Shown one piece after another: positions 1 through 8,066 of a stretch of 64,000 bases of DNA. Position numbers and translations under genes: made by a program. Position 1 is the first letter of the stretch. The number at the start of each line of letters is the position of its first letter. This DNA is from Bradyrhizobium canariense. Its GTDB lineage: Bacteria; Pseudomonadota; Alphaproteobacteria; Rhizobiales; Xanthobacteraceae. The notes under the pieces are model-generated. The model searched no databases and was not told the DNA's origin. It saw nothing but the letters and a program-made list of their open reading frames with translations. Where the stretch lies: the NCBI RefSeq assembly GCF_018130465.1, contig NZ_JAFCKJ010000002.1, positions 496,001 through 560,000 of the forward strand, written 5' to 3'.

Positions 1-983
1 CGTATGTCGACCTTGGACTGGAAGGCGCAGCAGAAGCGTTTCTCGAGGATCGCGAGCCGCAGCGACTGCTCGATCTTCGTCCGCGCCAGCGCCTCGCGCT
101 CCATGCCGGAGTCGAAGAAGGCCGCCGATCCCTTGCCGTCATTCTTGATGCGGTACATCGCGATGTCGGCGTTCTGACGCAGTGTCTCGAAGCTGCTTCC
201 GTGATCGGGATAGAGGCTGATGCCGACGGAGGTGGAGGCGAAGACTTCCGAATTGTCGATGAAGAACGGCGCCGTCAGCCGCTCCAGCGTCGATTGCATG
301 AATTCGGCGACTTCCTCCTGGCTCTGGATCGGCGACAGCAGCAGCAGGAATTCGTCGCCGGAGATGCGCGACAGCATGTCCGAATCGCGCAGATCGCGTC
401 CAAGCCGCTTCGACAGCTCGACCAGCAGGGCATCGCCCACGGCGTGGCCGTAATAGTCGTTGATGTGCTTGAAATTGTCGACGTCGAGAAAGGCGAGCGC
501 AAAGCGCTCGCCGGCGCGACCCTGCGCGAGCAGGCTGGTGGCGCGATGTTCGATCACGCGCCGCGATGGCAGGCTGGTCAGCTCGTCGAAATAGGCCGAG
601 CGGAATAGCTGGTCCTCGAAATTCTTCTGCTCGGTGATGTCGGAGGAAGCCGAGATCAGCAGCTCGCGTCCGTCGACGCGGATCGGACGATGGGTGGTCA
701 GCAGCACCTGGCGTGCGGCTCCGTCGTGGAGCGCTTCCTCGGCGACGACCGCTTGACCGGAGCTCAGGGCCTGCCGGCAGGCTTCCCGGCGCGGTGCGAG
801 ATCGCGCGAGGGACGGCTGCCGTCCATGCCGAGTTGGGCGGCCGCGACATCGTTGACCAGGAGAAGTTCGCCTTGGGCGTCCTGCACGGTCAACCCGGCA
901 GGCAGCATTCTAACGATTTCCTTGAGGAATCCGAGTTCGGCTTCACTCGCGCCGGAATATTTGTTGTCGTTCATAGAAGTCAT
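1..983 (-). CDS. PAS-GGDEF-EAL signalling protein, C-terminus outside the window
   Basis: The minus-strand frame is open from ATG at 983 to the window edge (327 codons), so the protein is incomplete. Residues about 15-125 look like a PAS sensor. A GGDEF domain follows, beginning near the FDELTSLPSRR motif. Its signature is SGDEF at residues 208-212 instead of GGDEF. The last codons read FCCAFQSKVDI, the usual opening of an EAL phosphodiesterase domain (AFQPK-type). The family makes or degrades cyclic di-GMP; whether this cyclase half is active is unclear because of the first-position Ser. No membrane segment is visible, so a cytoplasmic protein is inferred. ATG at 974 is an alternative start. 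Confidence 0.88.
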   Translation of the reverse strand, partial: MTSMNDNKYSGASEAELGFLKEIVRMLPAGLTVQDAQGELLLVNDVAAAQLGMDGSRPSRDLAPRREACRQALSSGQAVVAEEALHDGAARQVLLTTHRPIRVDGRELLISASSDITEQKNFEDQLFRSAYFDELTSLPSRRVIEHRATSLLAQGRAGERFALAFLDVDNFKHINDYYGHAVGDALLVELSKRLGRDLRDSDMLSRISGDEFLLLLSPIQSQEEVAEFMQSTLERLTAPFFIDNSEVFASTSVGISLYPDHGSSFETLRQNADIAMYRIKNDGKGSAAFFDSGMEREALARTKIEQSLRLAILEKRFCCAFQSKVDI

Positions 984-1182
984 GAATCTTGTTGTTTCAG
1001 CGCGCCTTTGCAATGGCCGCGATCTTGCGCGGTTCCCTCTTAAGTTTGGTTAAGGGGTCCGGAGAAATACGGTGGTGTTTTGCGGCGATGCGACGCGCCC
1101 AGCCCATCGTCATTAACAGAGCGTCAACGCGCGCAGCGAAACCGCGAACGAGGCGCGCGATCGAGTTTCGCTTGCGCTGTGT

Positions 1183-2148
1183 CTAGCCGCCTTTGGGGAT
1201 ACGGCATTGCATGGTGCAATGAAGTCCGGTCCTGAGATAGGAGACCTCCGACTTGCCGTCGAAGGCTGACAGCGCCGACTTCAACAGCTTGGTGCCGAAA
1301 CCCGGCTCGGAGACCTTGTCGACGCTCGGGCCCTCGGTTTCATCCCAGATAACGGTCAGACGGTCGTCGCTGACGGTCCATGACACCTGCAACAATCCGC
1401 GCGGCGCGGAGAACGCGCCATATTTGCCCGCGTTGGTGGCGAGTTCGTGAAACATCAGGGACAGCGTGACCGCAAGCTTCGGCGGCAGGAACAGCCGGTC
1501 GCCGTTGAGCGTGAAGCGGACATGGCCGTAAGGGCCGAGCTCCGAGATCAGGAGGTCGCGAATGTCGCAGCCGGCCTTGTCGATCCGCGAGATCAAATCG
1601 TCGGTCGCGGCAAGCGACCGCAGCCGCGGATCGATCCGGGCCCAGATTTGCGGCTGATCGTGCAGCACCTGATGCAGCACGGCATGCACCGTCGATAGCT
1701 TGTTCTTCAGCCGGTGCTGGAGCTCGTCGACCAGCAGCTTGCGGTAGTCTTCTTCCTCGATCAGGCGTCTGGAAATGCGGCGCTGCTCGACAAGGAGCGA
1801 GCGATAGTGCTCGACGCCCCAGACGGTGAGCGCGCAGACCGCCCAATAGAGCGCCAGCAGGGCGAATCGCGCGTGATCGGCAAAGGCATCGCCGAAATTC
1901 ACGACGACGCCGAGCACGCCGCCAACCAGCGCCGTGATGATGCCGATGCGGAAGCCGCCGAACGCGGCCGCAAAGAACACGGCCGGGAAATACGGCGTGA
2001 AATAGACGTCGGGCCGCATATGGGCGAGAGCCCAGCGTGCCAGCGTCGCAACCAGCAGGCAGGCGACCGCAAACGCAAGGCTCAGGCCGAGCGATGGCGG
2101 TGCCACGCCCTGCCAGCCCTTGCGGAATTCGTCGATCAGCTTCCCCAT
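1183..2148 (-). CDS. orphan sensor histidine kinase, HWE/HisKA_2 type with N-terminal membrane domain
   Basis: This 321-residue protein has about three to four hydrophobic segments in residues 20-112, resembling the DUF4118 sensor region. A kinase core follows. The H-box is ELQHRLKNK with His145, typical of HisKA_2/HWE kinases. The N-box FHELATNAGKYGA spans 233-245 and a G-box GFGTKLL lies at 283-289. It would autophosphorylate and pass phosphate to a partner regulator, but no receiver-domain gene lies next to it. HWE-type kinases in alphaproteobacteria often feed the general stress response or light signalling; that role is only a family-level possibility here. Confidence 0.85.
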   Translation of the reverse strand: MGKLIDEFRKGWQGVAPPSLGLSLAFAVACLLVATLARWALAHMRPDVYFTPYFPAVFFAAAFGGFRIGIITALVGGVLGVVVNFGDAFADHARFALLALYWAVCALTVWGVEHYRSLLVEQRRISRRLIEEEDYRKLLVDELQHRLKNKLSTVHAVLHQVLHDQPQIWARIDPRLRSLAATDDLISRIDKAGCDIRDLLISELGPYGHVRFTLNGDRLFLPPKLAVTLSLMFHELATNAGKYGAFSAPRGLLQVSWTVSDDRLTVIWDETEGPSVDKVSEPGFGTKLLKSALSAFDGKSEVSYLRTGLHCTMQCRIPKGG

Positions 2149-2342
2149 GCGCAGTCCGGTCGCGATATGCGTTCGACAATCGAGCGATCGCCAGGAATGT
2201 TACGCATGTCGTCGGCGCAAGCAAAGCTTGCCTTGTCGAAAGCAGGCAGGAATAGTGCCTGCTGCGGCGCCGGGTGTCGCGGCGCCGTCGTCGATCGGTG
2301 TCCGCCATTTGGCTTCAAAGGGTTCGAAAACAGGGACATTCC

Positions 2343-3182
2343 ATGGGCAGGCTGGATGGCAAGGTCGCGGTGATCACGGGCGCGACGAGCGGGATCGGGT
2401 TGCGGACTGCGGAAGTCTTCGTTGCCGAAGGTGCCAAAATTGTGATCGCGGGCCGGCGTATACCGGAAGGCGAGGCGCTGGCGAAGCAGCTCGGGGCGAC
2501 TTGCGTCTTCCGCCAGACGGATGTGACGGTCGAAGCCCAGATGCAGGCGCTGATCGCGCTCGCTGTGGAAAAATTCGGCCGCATCGACTGCCTGTTCAAC
2601 AATGCCGGCGGCCCGGCGCAGACCGGCGGCATCGAAGGCCTCGAGGTCGAGCGCTTCGACGCGGCGATGGCGACCCTGGTGCGCAGTGTCATGCTCGGCA
2701 TGAAGCACGCCGCGCCCCACATGAAGAAGCAGGGTTTTGGCAGCATCATCAACAATGGCAGCATCGCCGGTCGTCTCGCCGGCTTCTCGTCCTCGATGGT
2801 CTATGGTGCGGCCAAGGCGGCGGTGATCCACCTCACCAAATGCGTGGCGATGGAGCTCGGCGAGTCCAACGTCCGCGTCAACTCGATCTCGCCCGGCGCC
2901 ATCGCGACCGGCATTTTCGGCAAGGCGCTCGGGCTTTCGACCGATGCGGCGGAGAAGACACCGGCGGTGATGCGCGAGGTCTACAAGACCGCGCAGCCGA
3001 TCCCGCGCGCCGGCCTTCCTGACGACATCGCCCATGCAGCGGTGTTCCTGGCCAGCGACGAATCCAGCTTCATCAACGGCCATGACCTCGTCATCGACGG
3101 CGCGATGACCGGCGGCCGCAACTGGAGCCAGCAGCAGCAGGGCTACGTGGCCCTGCGCAAGGCGTTCGATCAGGGGGCGTAG
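2343..3182 (+). CDS. short-chain dehydrogenase/reductase
   Basis: A 279-residue classical SDR that interconverts an alcohol and a ketone with NAD(P). The cofactor motif TGATSGIG is at residues 12-19, NNAG at 86-89, catalytic Ser about 140 and YxxxK as Tyr154/Lys158. I chose ATG 2343, preceded by AGGGA, rather than the upstream in-frame codons because the canonical Rossmann start (GRLDGKVAVITG) begins right there. Substrate is unknown. Its closest neighbours, a P450 and a flavin monooxygenase on the other strand, suggest oxidation chemistry but are not co-transcribed with it. Confidence 0.9.
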   Translation: MGRLDGKVAVITGATSGIGLRTAEVFVAEGAKIVIAGRRIPEGEALAKQLGATCVFRQTDVTVEAQMQALIALAVEKFGRIDCLFNNAGGPAQTGGIEGLEVERFDAAMATLVRSVMLGMKHAAPHMKKQGFGSIINNGSIAGRLAGFSSSMVYGAAKAAVIHLTKCVAMELGESNVRVNSISPGAIATGIFGKALGLSTDAAEKTPAVMREVYKTAQPIPRAGLPDDIAHAAVFLASDESSFINGHDLVIDGAMTGGRNWSQQQQGYVALRKAFDQGA

Positions 3183-3199
3183 CGGCAAGGAGAAATGCC

Positions 3200-3297
3200 G
3201 TAGGGTGGGCAAAGGCGCGTTTTTCGCGCGCCGTGCCCACCATTGGTGGTCGAGCCCGGAGAGACGTGGTGGGCACGCTTCGCGTTGCCCACCCTAC
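3200..3297. repeat. palindromic intergenic repeat, GTAGGGTGGGCA family
   Basis: The outer arms GTAGGGTGGGCA and TGCCCACCCTAC are exact inverted copies, with further GC-rich inverted sequence inside. It sits just after the SDR stop codon. A related element (arms with GTGGGTTA / TAACCCAC) occurs at 40166-40253. Confidence 0.75.
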
Positions 3298-3324
3298 GAA
3301 ACCTACGAAATCTCGCTAGTTTTC

Positions 3325-3408
3325 GTCATTGCGAGGAGCGAAGCGACGAAGCAATCCAGAATCCCTCGGCGGAAAGATCTGGATTGCTTCGCTTCGCTCG
3401 CAATGACG
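3325..3408. repeat. palindromic intergenic repeat, CATTGCGAGGAGCGAAG family
   Basis: Left arm begins GTCATTGCGAGGAGCGAAG and continues to GCAATCCAG; the right arm is CTGGATTGCTTCGCTTCGC followed by TCGCAATGACG. The arms are near-perfect inverted copies about 35 bp long around a short centre. Likely a REP/MITE-like dispersed element; it lies between the convergent SDR and P450 genes. Confidence 0.75.
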
Positions 3409-3416
3409 GCTGTGGC

Positions 3417-4793
3417 TCACACCGCCTTCACCCGCACCCGCAGTCCGTCGCGTGGCTTCGGGATCGGCCACATTTGCCAGTCGGCCTTGTAGCCGGGCTC
3501 TAGCGACACCTCGATGTTCTGCAAGAAGTGCCGCGCGAAGCATTTCGCCTGCATGTAGGCGAAATGCAGGCCGAGGCACATATGCGCGCCGCCGCCGAAC
3601 GGCACCCAGGCGAAGCGGTGGCGGTTGCGCTGGGCCTCTTCGGTGAAGCGAGAGGGATCGAAGCGATCCGGCTCCGGCCAGATGTCCTTCATGTGGTGCG
3701 TGTAGAGCGGATTGACGCCGACCGCGGTGCCGGCCGGAATCGTAAAACCCTTGAAGGTGAAATCGCGCATGGCGCGGCGCGGCATCGATGGCACCGGCGG
3801 CTTGATCCGCAGTGCTTCCTTGAACGCCATCTCCGACAGCGGCATCTTTTCGAGATCGTCGAAGCTGCTTGGCGCATCAGGGGCGAGCCCCAGCGCCATA
3901 ACTTCCGCGCGAAGCTTGTCCTGCCAGTCGGGATTTGCCGCGAGCTCGCCGATGAACGACGTCAGCGACGAGGTCAGCGTGTCGTGCGCCGCCATCATCA
4001 GAAAGCTCATGTGGTCGATGATGTCCTGTTCCGAGAGCAGCGCGCCGTCCTCGTGGGTTGCGCGGCAGAGCTGCGAGAACAGATCATCGCCGCCGTGATT
4101 GCCGCGTCGCAGCGGAATCTGCTCGCGGAAATAGGCGACGATGCGCTTGCGCCCCCTGACGCCGGCCGCCATCTGCGTGCCGGGGAGGGGGCGGCGGATC
4201 GGGGCGACGGCGGCGGCGACCATGTCGACGAAGGCGCGGTTGATCTCGTTGACCTCCGGCCCGATATCGGCGCCGAGAAAGGACGCCGCGGCGAGATCGA
4301 GCGTGAGCTGCTTCATCGCCGGATAAAGCTGCATCTCGCCGGGCTTTGCCTTCCACTGCGCGACGCGGGCGGCGATGCCGCGGTCGAGATCGCTCAGATA
4401 GGACTTCATCGGTCCGGACTTGAACGCGACCGACAGCGCCTTGCGGTGTAGCCGGTGCTCATCAAAATCCAGCAGCATCAATCCGCGCGGAAACAACAGG
4501 CCGAGCACCTTGTTCCAGCCATGGGTGGAGGAGAACAGCTTTTGCTGGTCGAACAGCACGAGCTCGTTGGCCTCGGGGCCGAGCAGCACGACATTGGTCT
4601 CGCCGAAGAAATGCGTGCGATAGACCGTGCCGTATTTGGCGCCGTTGGCCTCGATATGCCCCTTCGGGTCGGCGAGCACCTGAAAGGTCTTGCCGATGAT
4701 CGGCCAGCCTTCGTCGCCGGGGATGTGTGTCAGCTCGTTGCGCTTGGGTGCGGTGAAGCCCGGCGCAGAGGCGGCCACATTCTGCATCGACAT
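3417..4793 (-). CDS. cytochrome P450
   Basis: A 458-residue soluble P450 monooxygenase. Visible motifs in order: I-helix AAHDT at 268-272 (the conserved acid-alcohol pair for oxygen activation), ExxR at 326-329, PDRF at 375-378, and the heme loop FGGGAHMCLG at 399-408 with the thiolate ligand Cys406. There is no N-terminal membrane anchor, as usual for bacterial enzymes. ATG 4793 has GGAG about 10 nt upstream. No ferredoxin or ferredoxin reductase gene is adjacent, so its electron donor must be elsewhere. The gene is upstream of nothing on its strand; a repeat separates it from the flavin monooxygenase gene. Substrate unknown. Confidence 0.95.
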   Translation of the reverse strand: MSMQNVAASAPGFTAPKRNELTHIPGDEGWPIIGKTFQVLADPKGHIEANGAKYGTVYRTHFFGETNVVLLGPEANELVLFDQQKLFSSTHGWNKVLGLLFPRGLMLLDFDEHRLHRKALSVAFKSGPMKSYLSDLDRGIAARVAQWKAKPGEMQLYPAMKQLTLDLAAASFLGADIGPEVNEINRAFVDMVAAAVAPIRRPLPGTQMAAGVRGRKRIVAYFREQIPLRRGNHGGDDLFSQLCRATHEDGALLSEQDIIDHMSFLMMAAHDTLTSSLTSFIGELAANPDWQDKLRAEVMALGLAPDAPSSFDDLEKMPLSEMAFKEALRIKPPVPSMPRRAMRDFTFKGFTIPAGTAVGVNPLYTHHMKDIWPEPDRFDPSRFTEEAQRNRHRFAWVPFGGGAHMCLGLHFAYMQAKCFARHFLQNIEVSLEPGYKADWQMWPIPKPRDGLRVRVKAV

Positions 4794-4868
4794 GACGACT
4801 GCTCCAGTTGGCTAGACCCGGCCAACATAGCACAATCCGGGTCGTCTTGCGCCTAAGCATGCACCATC

Positions 4869-4988
4869 GTCGTCCCGGCGAAGGCCGGGACCCATAACCC
4901 CAGGGAGCAATTTGTCACGAGCTGGTAATTGCGTGTCTTCGCCAAACACATTTCGGTGGTTATAGGTCCCGGCTTTCGCCGGGACGAC
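4869..4988. repeat. palindromic intergenic repeat, GTCGTCCCGG family
   Basis: Inverted arms GTCGTCCCGGCGAAGGCCGG and the complementary CCGGCTTTCGCCGGGACGAC enclose a second nested pair (CCCATAACCCC...). The same family recurs at 14130, 34677, 37129, 46851 and 56192, with a variant at 16072, always between genes. Confidence 0.8.
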
Positions 4989-5009
4989 CTGTGGAGATAG
5001 TTTTGCGGC

Positions 5010-6245
5010 TCACCGCTTCGCCGCTTCCTTCTGCAAATCCGGTGCATTGACGGCCGGAATCGCAACGCGGCCGGCGCCGGTCACCTTCAATGCCTCGGCA
5101 GCCTTCTCGTTCTCCATGATCTTGGCCATCACGGCTTGGCCCGCGCGTTCGAAGATCGCGCGGTTCTCGATCACGAATTTTTGCGACCTGCGCAAGCTAT
5201 CGATGTAGCCGTTGATCTCCGGCACGACATAGCGCGCGACCATGTCCCAGCTCCGGCGGGTGTTCTCGGGATTGGCCCAGTCGTGCACGAAGCCGATGAC
5301 GGCGCCGACGCCGCCGGAGACCTGCATCACGTTCTTGATCATCTTGACGAGATCGTCGGGCGTGCCGATGACGGAGGCCGCTCCGTCGACGAAAGCGGTC
5401 TTGTCCACGGCCTCGTCCGGCGAGGCGAACGCGGTGAGTCCGGGCCGTTGCAGGGTGCCGACATTATATTCATTGTGCCAGCGCATGAGACCGGCACCGG
5501 CCTCGCGGCGGGCCTGCTCGCGGGTTTCGGCGAGGTGCCAGGTTAGCAGCACGCGCCAGTTCGCGCGATCGACTTTGGTGCCGTGCTTCTTTGCTGCGTC
5601 CTCGGCGAACTGCCATTGCTGCTGCAGCGACATCAGGCCCTGCGTCGTCATCGAACCCAGCGAGATGATGCCGATGCCGTATTTGCCGGCGAGCGTCATG
5701 CCGGAGGGCGAGATCTGCGAGGCCACGACGAACGGCATCTCCTCCTGCAGCGGCAGGATCTGCAGCGCGGCGTCGTTCATGGTGAACCAGTCGCTCTTCG
5801 CGGTGACGCGCTCGCCGCTGAAGAGGCGGCGGATCACGCCGATCGCCTCGTCCTGGCGGTCGCGCTGCGTCATCGGATCGATGCCGAGCGTATGCGCGTC
5901 GGAGGCGAGCGCGCCGGGACCGGAGCCGAAGATGGCGCGGCCGCCGGTCATGTGGTCGAGCTGCACCATGCGCTGCGCGACGTTGTAGGGATGGTGATAG
6001 GGCAGCGACACCACGCCGGTGCCGAGCTTGATCCGCTTGGTGCGCTCGCCGGCCGCAGCCAGGAACATCTCGGGGGAGGCGATCATCTCCCAGCCGGAGG
6101 AATGATGCTCGCCGCACCAGAACTCGTCATAGCCGAGCGCATCGAGCTGCTCGACCAGGTCGAGATCGCGCCGGAACTGGAGCATCGGATGCTCCCCGAT
6201 CGGATGATGCGGGGCAAGGAAGGCTCCGAACTTCAGGCGCGCCAT
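5010..6245 (-). CDS. LLM-class flavin-dependent monooxygenase (luciferase-like)
   Basis: A 411-residue bacterial luciferase-family TIM-barrel protein. The N-terminus contains the family pattern LVEQLDALGYDEFWCGEHHS, then SPEMFLAAAGERTKRIKLGTG and YHHPYNVAQRM. Such enzymes use reduced FMN and oxygen on alkanes, alkanesulfonates, aldehydes or similar; the substrate cannot be read from sequence. ATG 6245 is preceded by GGAGAG. It needs a separate flavin reductase, and none is visible nearby. Gene is monocistronic by appearance, flanked by repeats on both sides. Confidence 0.9.
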   Translation of the reverse strand: MARLKFGAFLAPHHPIGEHPMLQFRRDLDLVEQLDALGYDEFWCGEHHSSGWEMIASPEMFLAAAGERTKRIKLGTGVVSLPYHHPYNVAQRMVQLDHMTGGRAIFGSGPGALASDAHTLGIDPMTQRDRQDEAIGVIRRLFSGERVTAKSDWFTMNDAALQILPLQEEMPFVVASQISPSGMTLAGKYGIGIISLGSMTTQGLMSLQQQWQFAEDAAKKHGTKVDRANWRVLLTWHLAETREQARREAGAGLMRWHNEYNVGTLQRPGLTAFASPDEAVDKTAFVDGAASVIGTPDDLVKMIKNVMQVSGGVGAVIGFVHDWANPENTRRSWDMVARYVVPEINGYIDSLRRSQKFVIENRAIFERAGQAVMAKIMENEKAAEALKVTGAGRVAIPAVNAPDLQKEAAKR

Positions 6246-6375
6246 GGCGTTCTCTCCGGCTGGATTTTTTGTTTGTTAGGTGCGGAAAGCTACGTGCTGG
6301 AAAGCGCTAACGCAATCGCGCGGTGTCCCGCGCCGCGGAATGCAGGCATGCGATGAAGTGAGGCGAAGTGCTTCG

Positions 6376-6518
6376 ACTCCCTCTCCCCGTTCTTACGGGG
6401 AGAGGGTTGGGGTGAGGGGCTCTCTCCGCAGATGAGATCGCCGTGAGACCTGTACCCCCTCACCCGGAATTCAAACTGCGTTTGAATTCCGACCTCTCCC
6501 CGCAAGCGGAGCGAGGTG
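6376..6518. repeat. intergenic repeat with CTCCCTCTCCCCG arms and a perfect 25-bp inner palindrome
   Basis: Outer segments CCTCTCCCCGTTCTTACGGG and ACCTCTCCCCGC surround GGTTGGGGTGAGGGG and CCCCTCACCC, which are inverted copies. At 6466-6490 the arms GGAATTCAAA and TTTGAATTCC are exact reverse complements around CTGCG. This is a dispersed-element pattern, in the gap between sthA and the flavin monooxygenase gene. Confidence 0.65.
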
Positions 6519-6526
6519 AAGGAAAA

Positions 6527-7918
6527 TCACCGCGTCATCCTGTTCCACGCATCCAGGCCGGCGATCTTGTACGCCTCGGCCAGCGTCGGATAGTTGAACG
6601 TGTTCTGGATGAAATAGTCGATCGTGCCTTTGAGATTGAGTACGGCCTGGCCGATATGGATCAGCTCGGTGGCGCCTTCGCCCAGGATGTGCACGCCGAG
6701 CAGGCGGCGCGTCTTGGTCGAGAAGATCATCTTCATCATGCCGCTGTTCAGCCCCATGATGTGGCCACGCGAGGTTTCGCGGAAGCGCGCGATGCCGACC
6801 TCGTAGGGGATGCCGCGGGTCCGCACCTCTTCTTCCGTGAGGCCTGCGGTCGAGATCTCCGGCACTGAATAAATGCCGTAGGGAAAGAACTCCGGCGGCG
6901 CCATCGGTTCCATGCCGAGCGCATGGCATGCAGCGACGCGTCCCTGCTCCATCGAGGTTGAGGCAAGGCTCGGAAAGCCGATCACGTCACCGGCGGCGTA
7001 GATGTGCGGCACGCTGGTCTGCAAGGTCACGGGGTCGACCGAGATGCGGCCGCGATGGTCGACGACGATGCCGGCCGCTTCGAGGTTGAGCCGGTCGGTG
7101 GCGCCGACGCGCCCGGCCGCGAACAGCAGCATTTCCGTGGTGACATGGCGTCCGTCCGACAGATGCGTGACGATGCTGCCCTGCGCCGTCCTCTCGATCG
7201 AGTTGACCTTGGCCCCTAGCCGTAGCGCGACGTTCCGGTCACGGAGCTCGTGCATGAATTCGTCGATCAATTCCTTGTCGATGAAATCGAGGAAGGTCGG
7301 CCGCGGCTCGATCAGGGTGACGGGCACGTCGAGCGCGCTGAAGATGGTGGCGTATTCGACGCCGATCACGCCGGCGCCGATCACGGCGAGGCTGCGCGGC
7401 AGCTTCGGCAGCTCGATGATCTCGTCGCTGTCGAGCACGGTGGCGCCGTCGAACGGCACATAGTCGGGACGGAACGGACGCGTGCCGCAGGCGATCAGGA
7501 TGAAGGCGGCGGACACCACCTTGATCTCACCGATCGGGCTGGTGATCTCGACCTCGTGCGGCGACACAAGGCGTGCCTCGCCATTGGCGGTGCGCACCAG
7601 ATTGCGGCTGAACTGATGCTCGAGCACCTCGACCTCGTGGTCGAGCGTCTTCTGCAGGCGGGTCATCAGATCGCTCGCCGCGATGTCCTGCTTCACGCGG
7701 TAGGAGCGGCCGTAAAAGCCGCGCTCGCGCCAGCCGGAGAGGTTCAGCACCGTTTCGCGCAGGGTCTTCGAGGGAATGGTACCAGTATGAACGGAGACGC
7801 CGCCGACCCGCCGGCCCTTCTCCACCACCAGCACGGCCTTGCCGAGCTTGGCACATTGCACCGCGGCCCGGCGCCCCGATGGGCCCGAACCGATCACCAC
7901 CATGTCGTAGTCGTACAT
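6527..7918 (-). CDS. sthA: soluble pyridine nucleotide transhydrogenase (Si-specific)
   Basis: A 463-residue FAD-dependent pyridine nucleotide-disulfide oxidoreductase fold. GSGPSGRRAA near residue 10 binds FAD. The usual redox CxxxxC is absent: the equivalent segment reads GVSVHTGTIPSKTLRE, which is the signature of SthA rather than lipoamide dehydrogenase or mercuric reductase. A second GAGVIGVEYATIF motif binds NAD(P), and the C-terminal dimerisation domain is complete. SthA exchanges hydride between NADPH and NAD+ in the cytosol. I chose ATG 7918 (MYDYDMVVIGSG) because 22 upstream in-frame residues look non-native and run into the divergent MFS leader. Confidence 0.9.
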   Translation of the reverse strand: MYDYDMVVIGSGPSGRRAAVQCAKLGKAVLVVEKGRRVGGVSVHTGTIPSKTLRETVLNLSGWRERGFYGRSYRVKQDIAASDLMTRLQKTLDHEVEVLEHQFSRNLVRTANGEARLVSPHEVEITSPIGEIKVVSAAFILIACGTRPFRPDYVPFDGATVLDSDEIIELPKLPRSLAVIGAGVIGVEYATIFSALDVPVTLIEPRPTFLDFIDKELIDEFMHELRDRNVALRLGAKVNSIERTAQGSIVTHLSDGRHVTTEMLLFAAGRVGATDRLNLEAAGIVVDHRGRISVDPVTLQTSVPHIYAAGDVIGFPSLASTSMEQGRVAACHALGMEPMAPPEFFPYGIYSVPEISTAGLTEEEVRTRGIPYEVGIARFRETSRGHIMGLNSGMMKMIFSTKTRRLLGVHILGEGATELIHIGQAVLNLKGTIDYFIQNTFNYPTLAEAYKIAGLDAWNRMTR

Positions 7919-8066
7919 CCGGAAGACTTCCGAGCCCGCAAAACCAGCAGGAATTGCCATGCAGCAATCGGGCCAAAGCGACAAGTCCTACCTCGGAGGT
8001 AATCGCGCGGATGACGCCGATCTGCGAGTTATGCGCGCAAATAAATGCCTGAAGGTTCGCGCGCCG

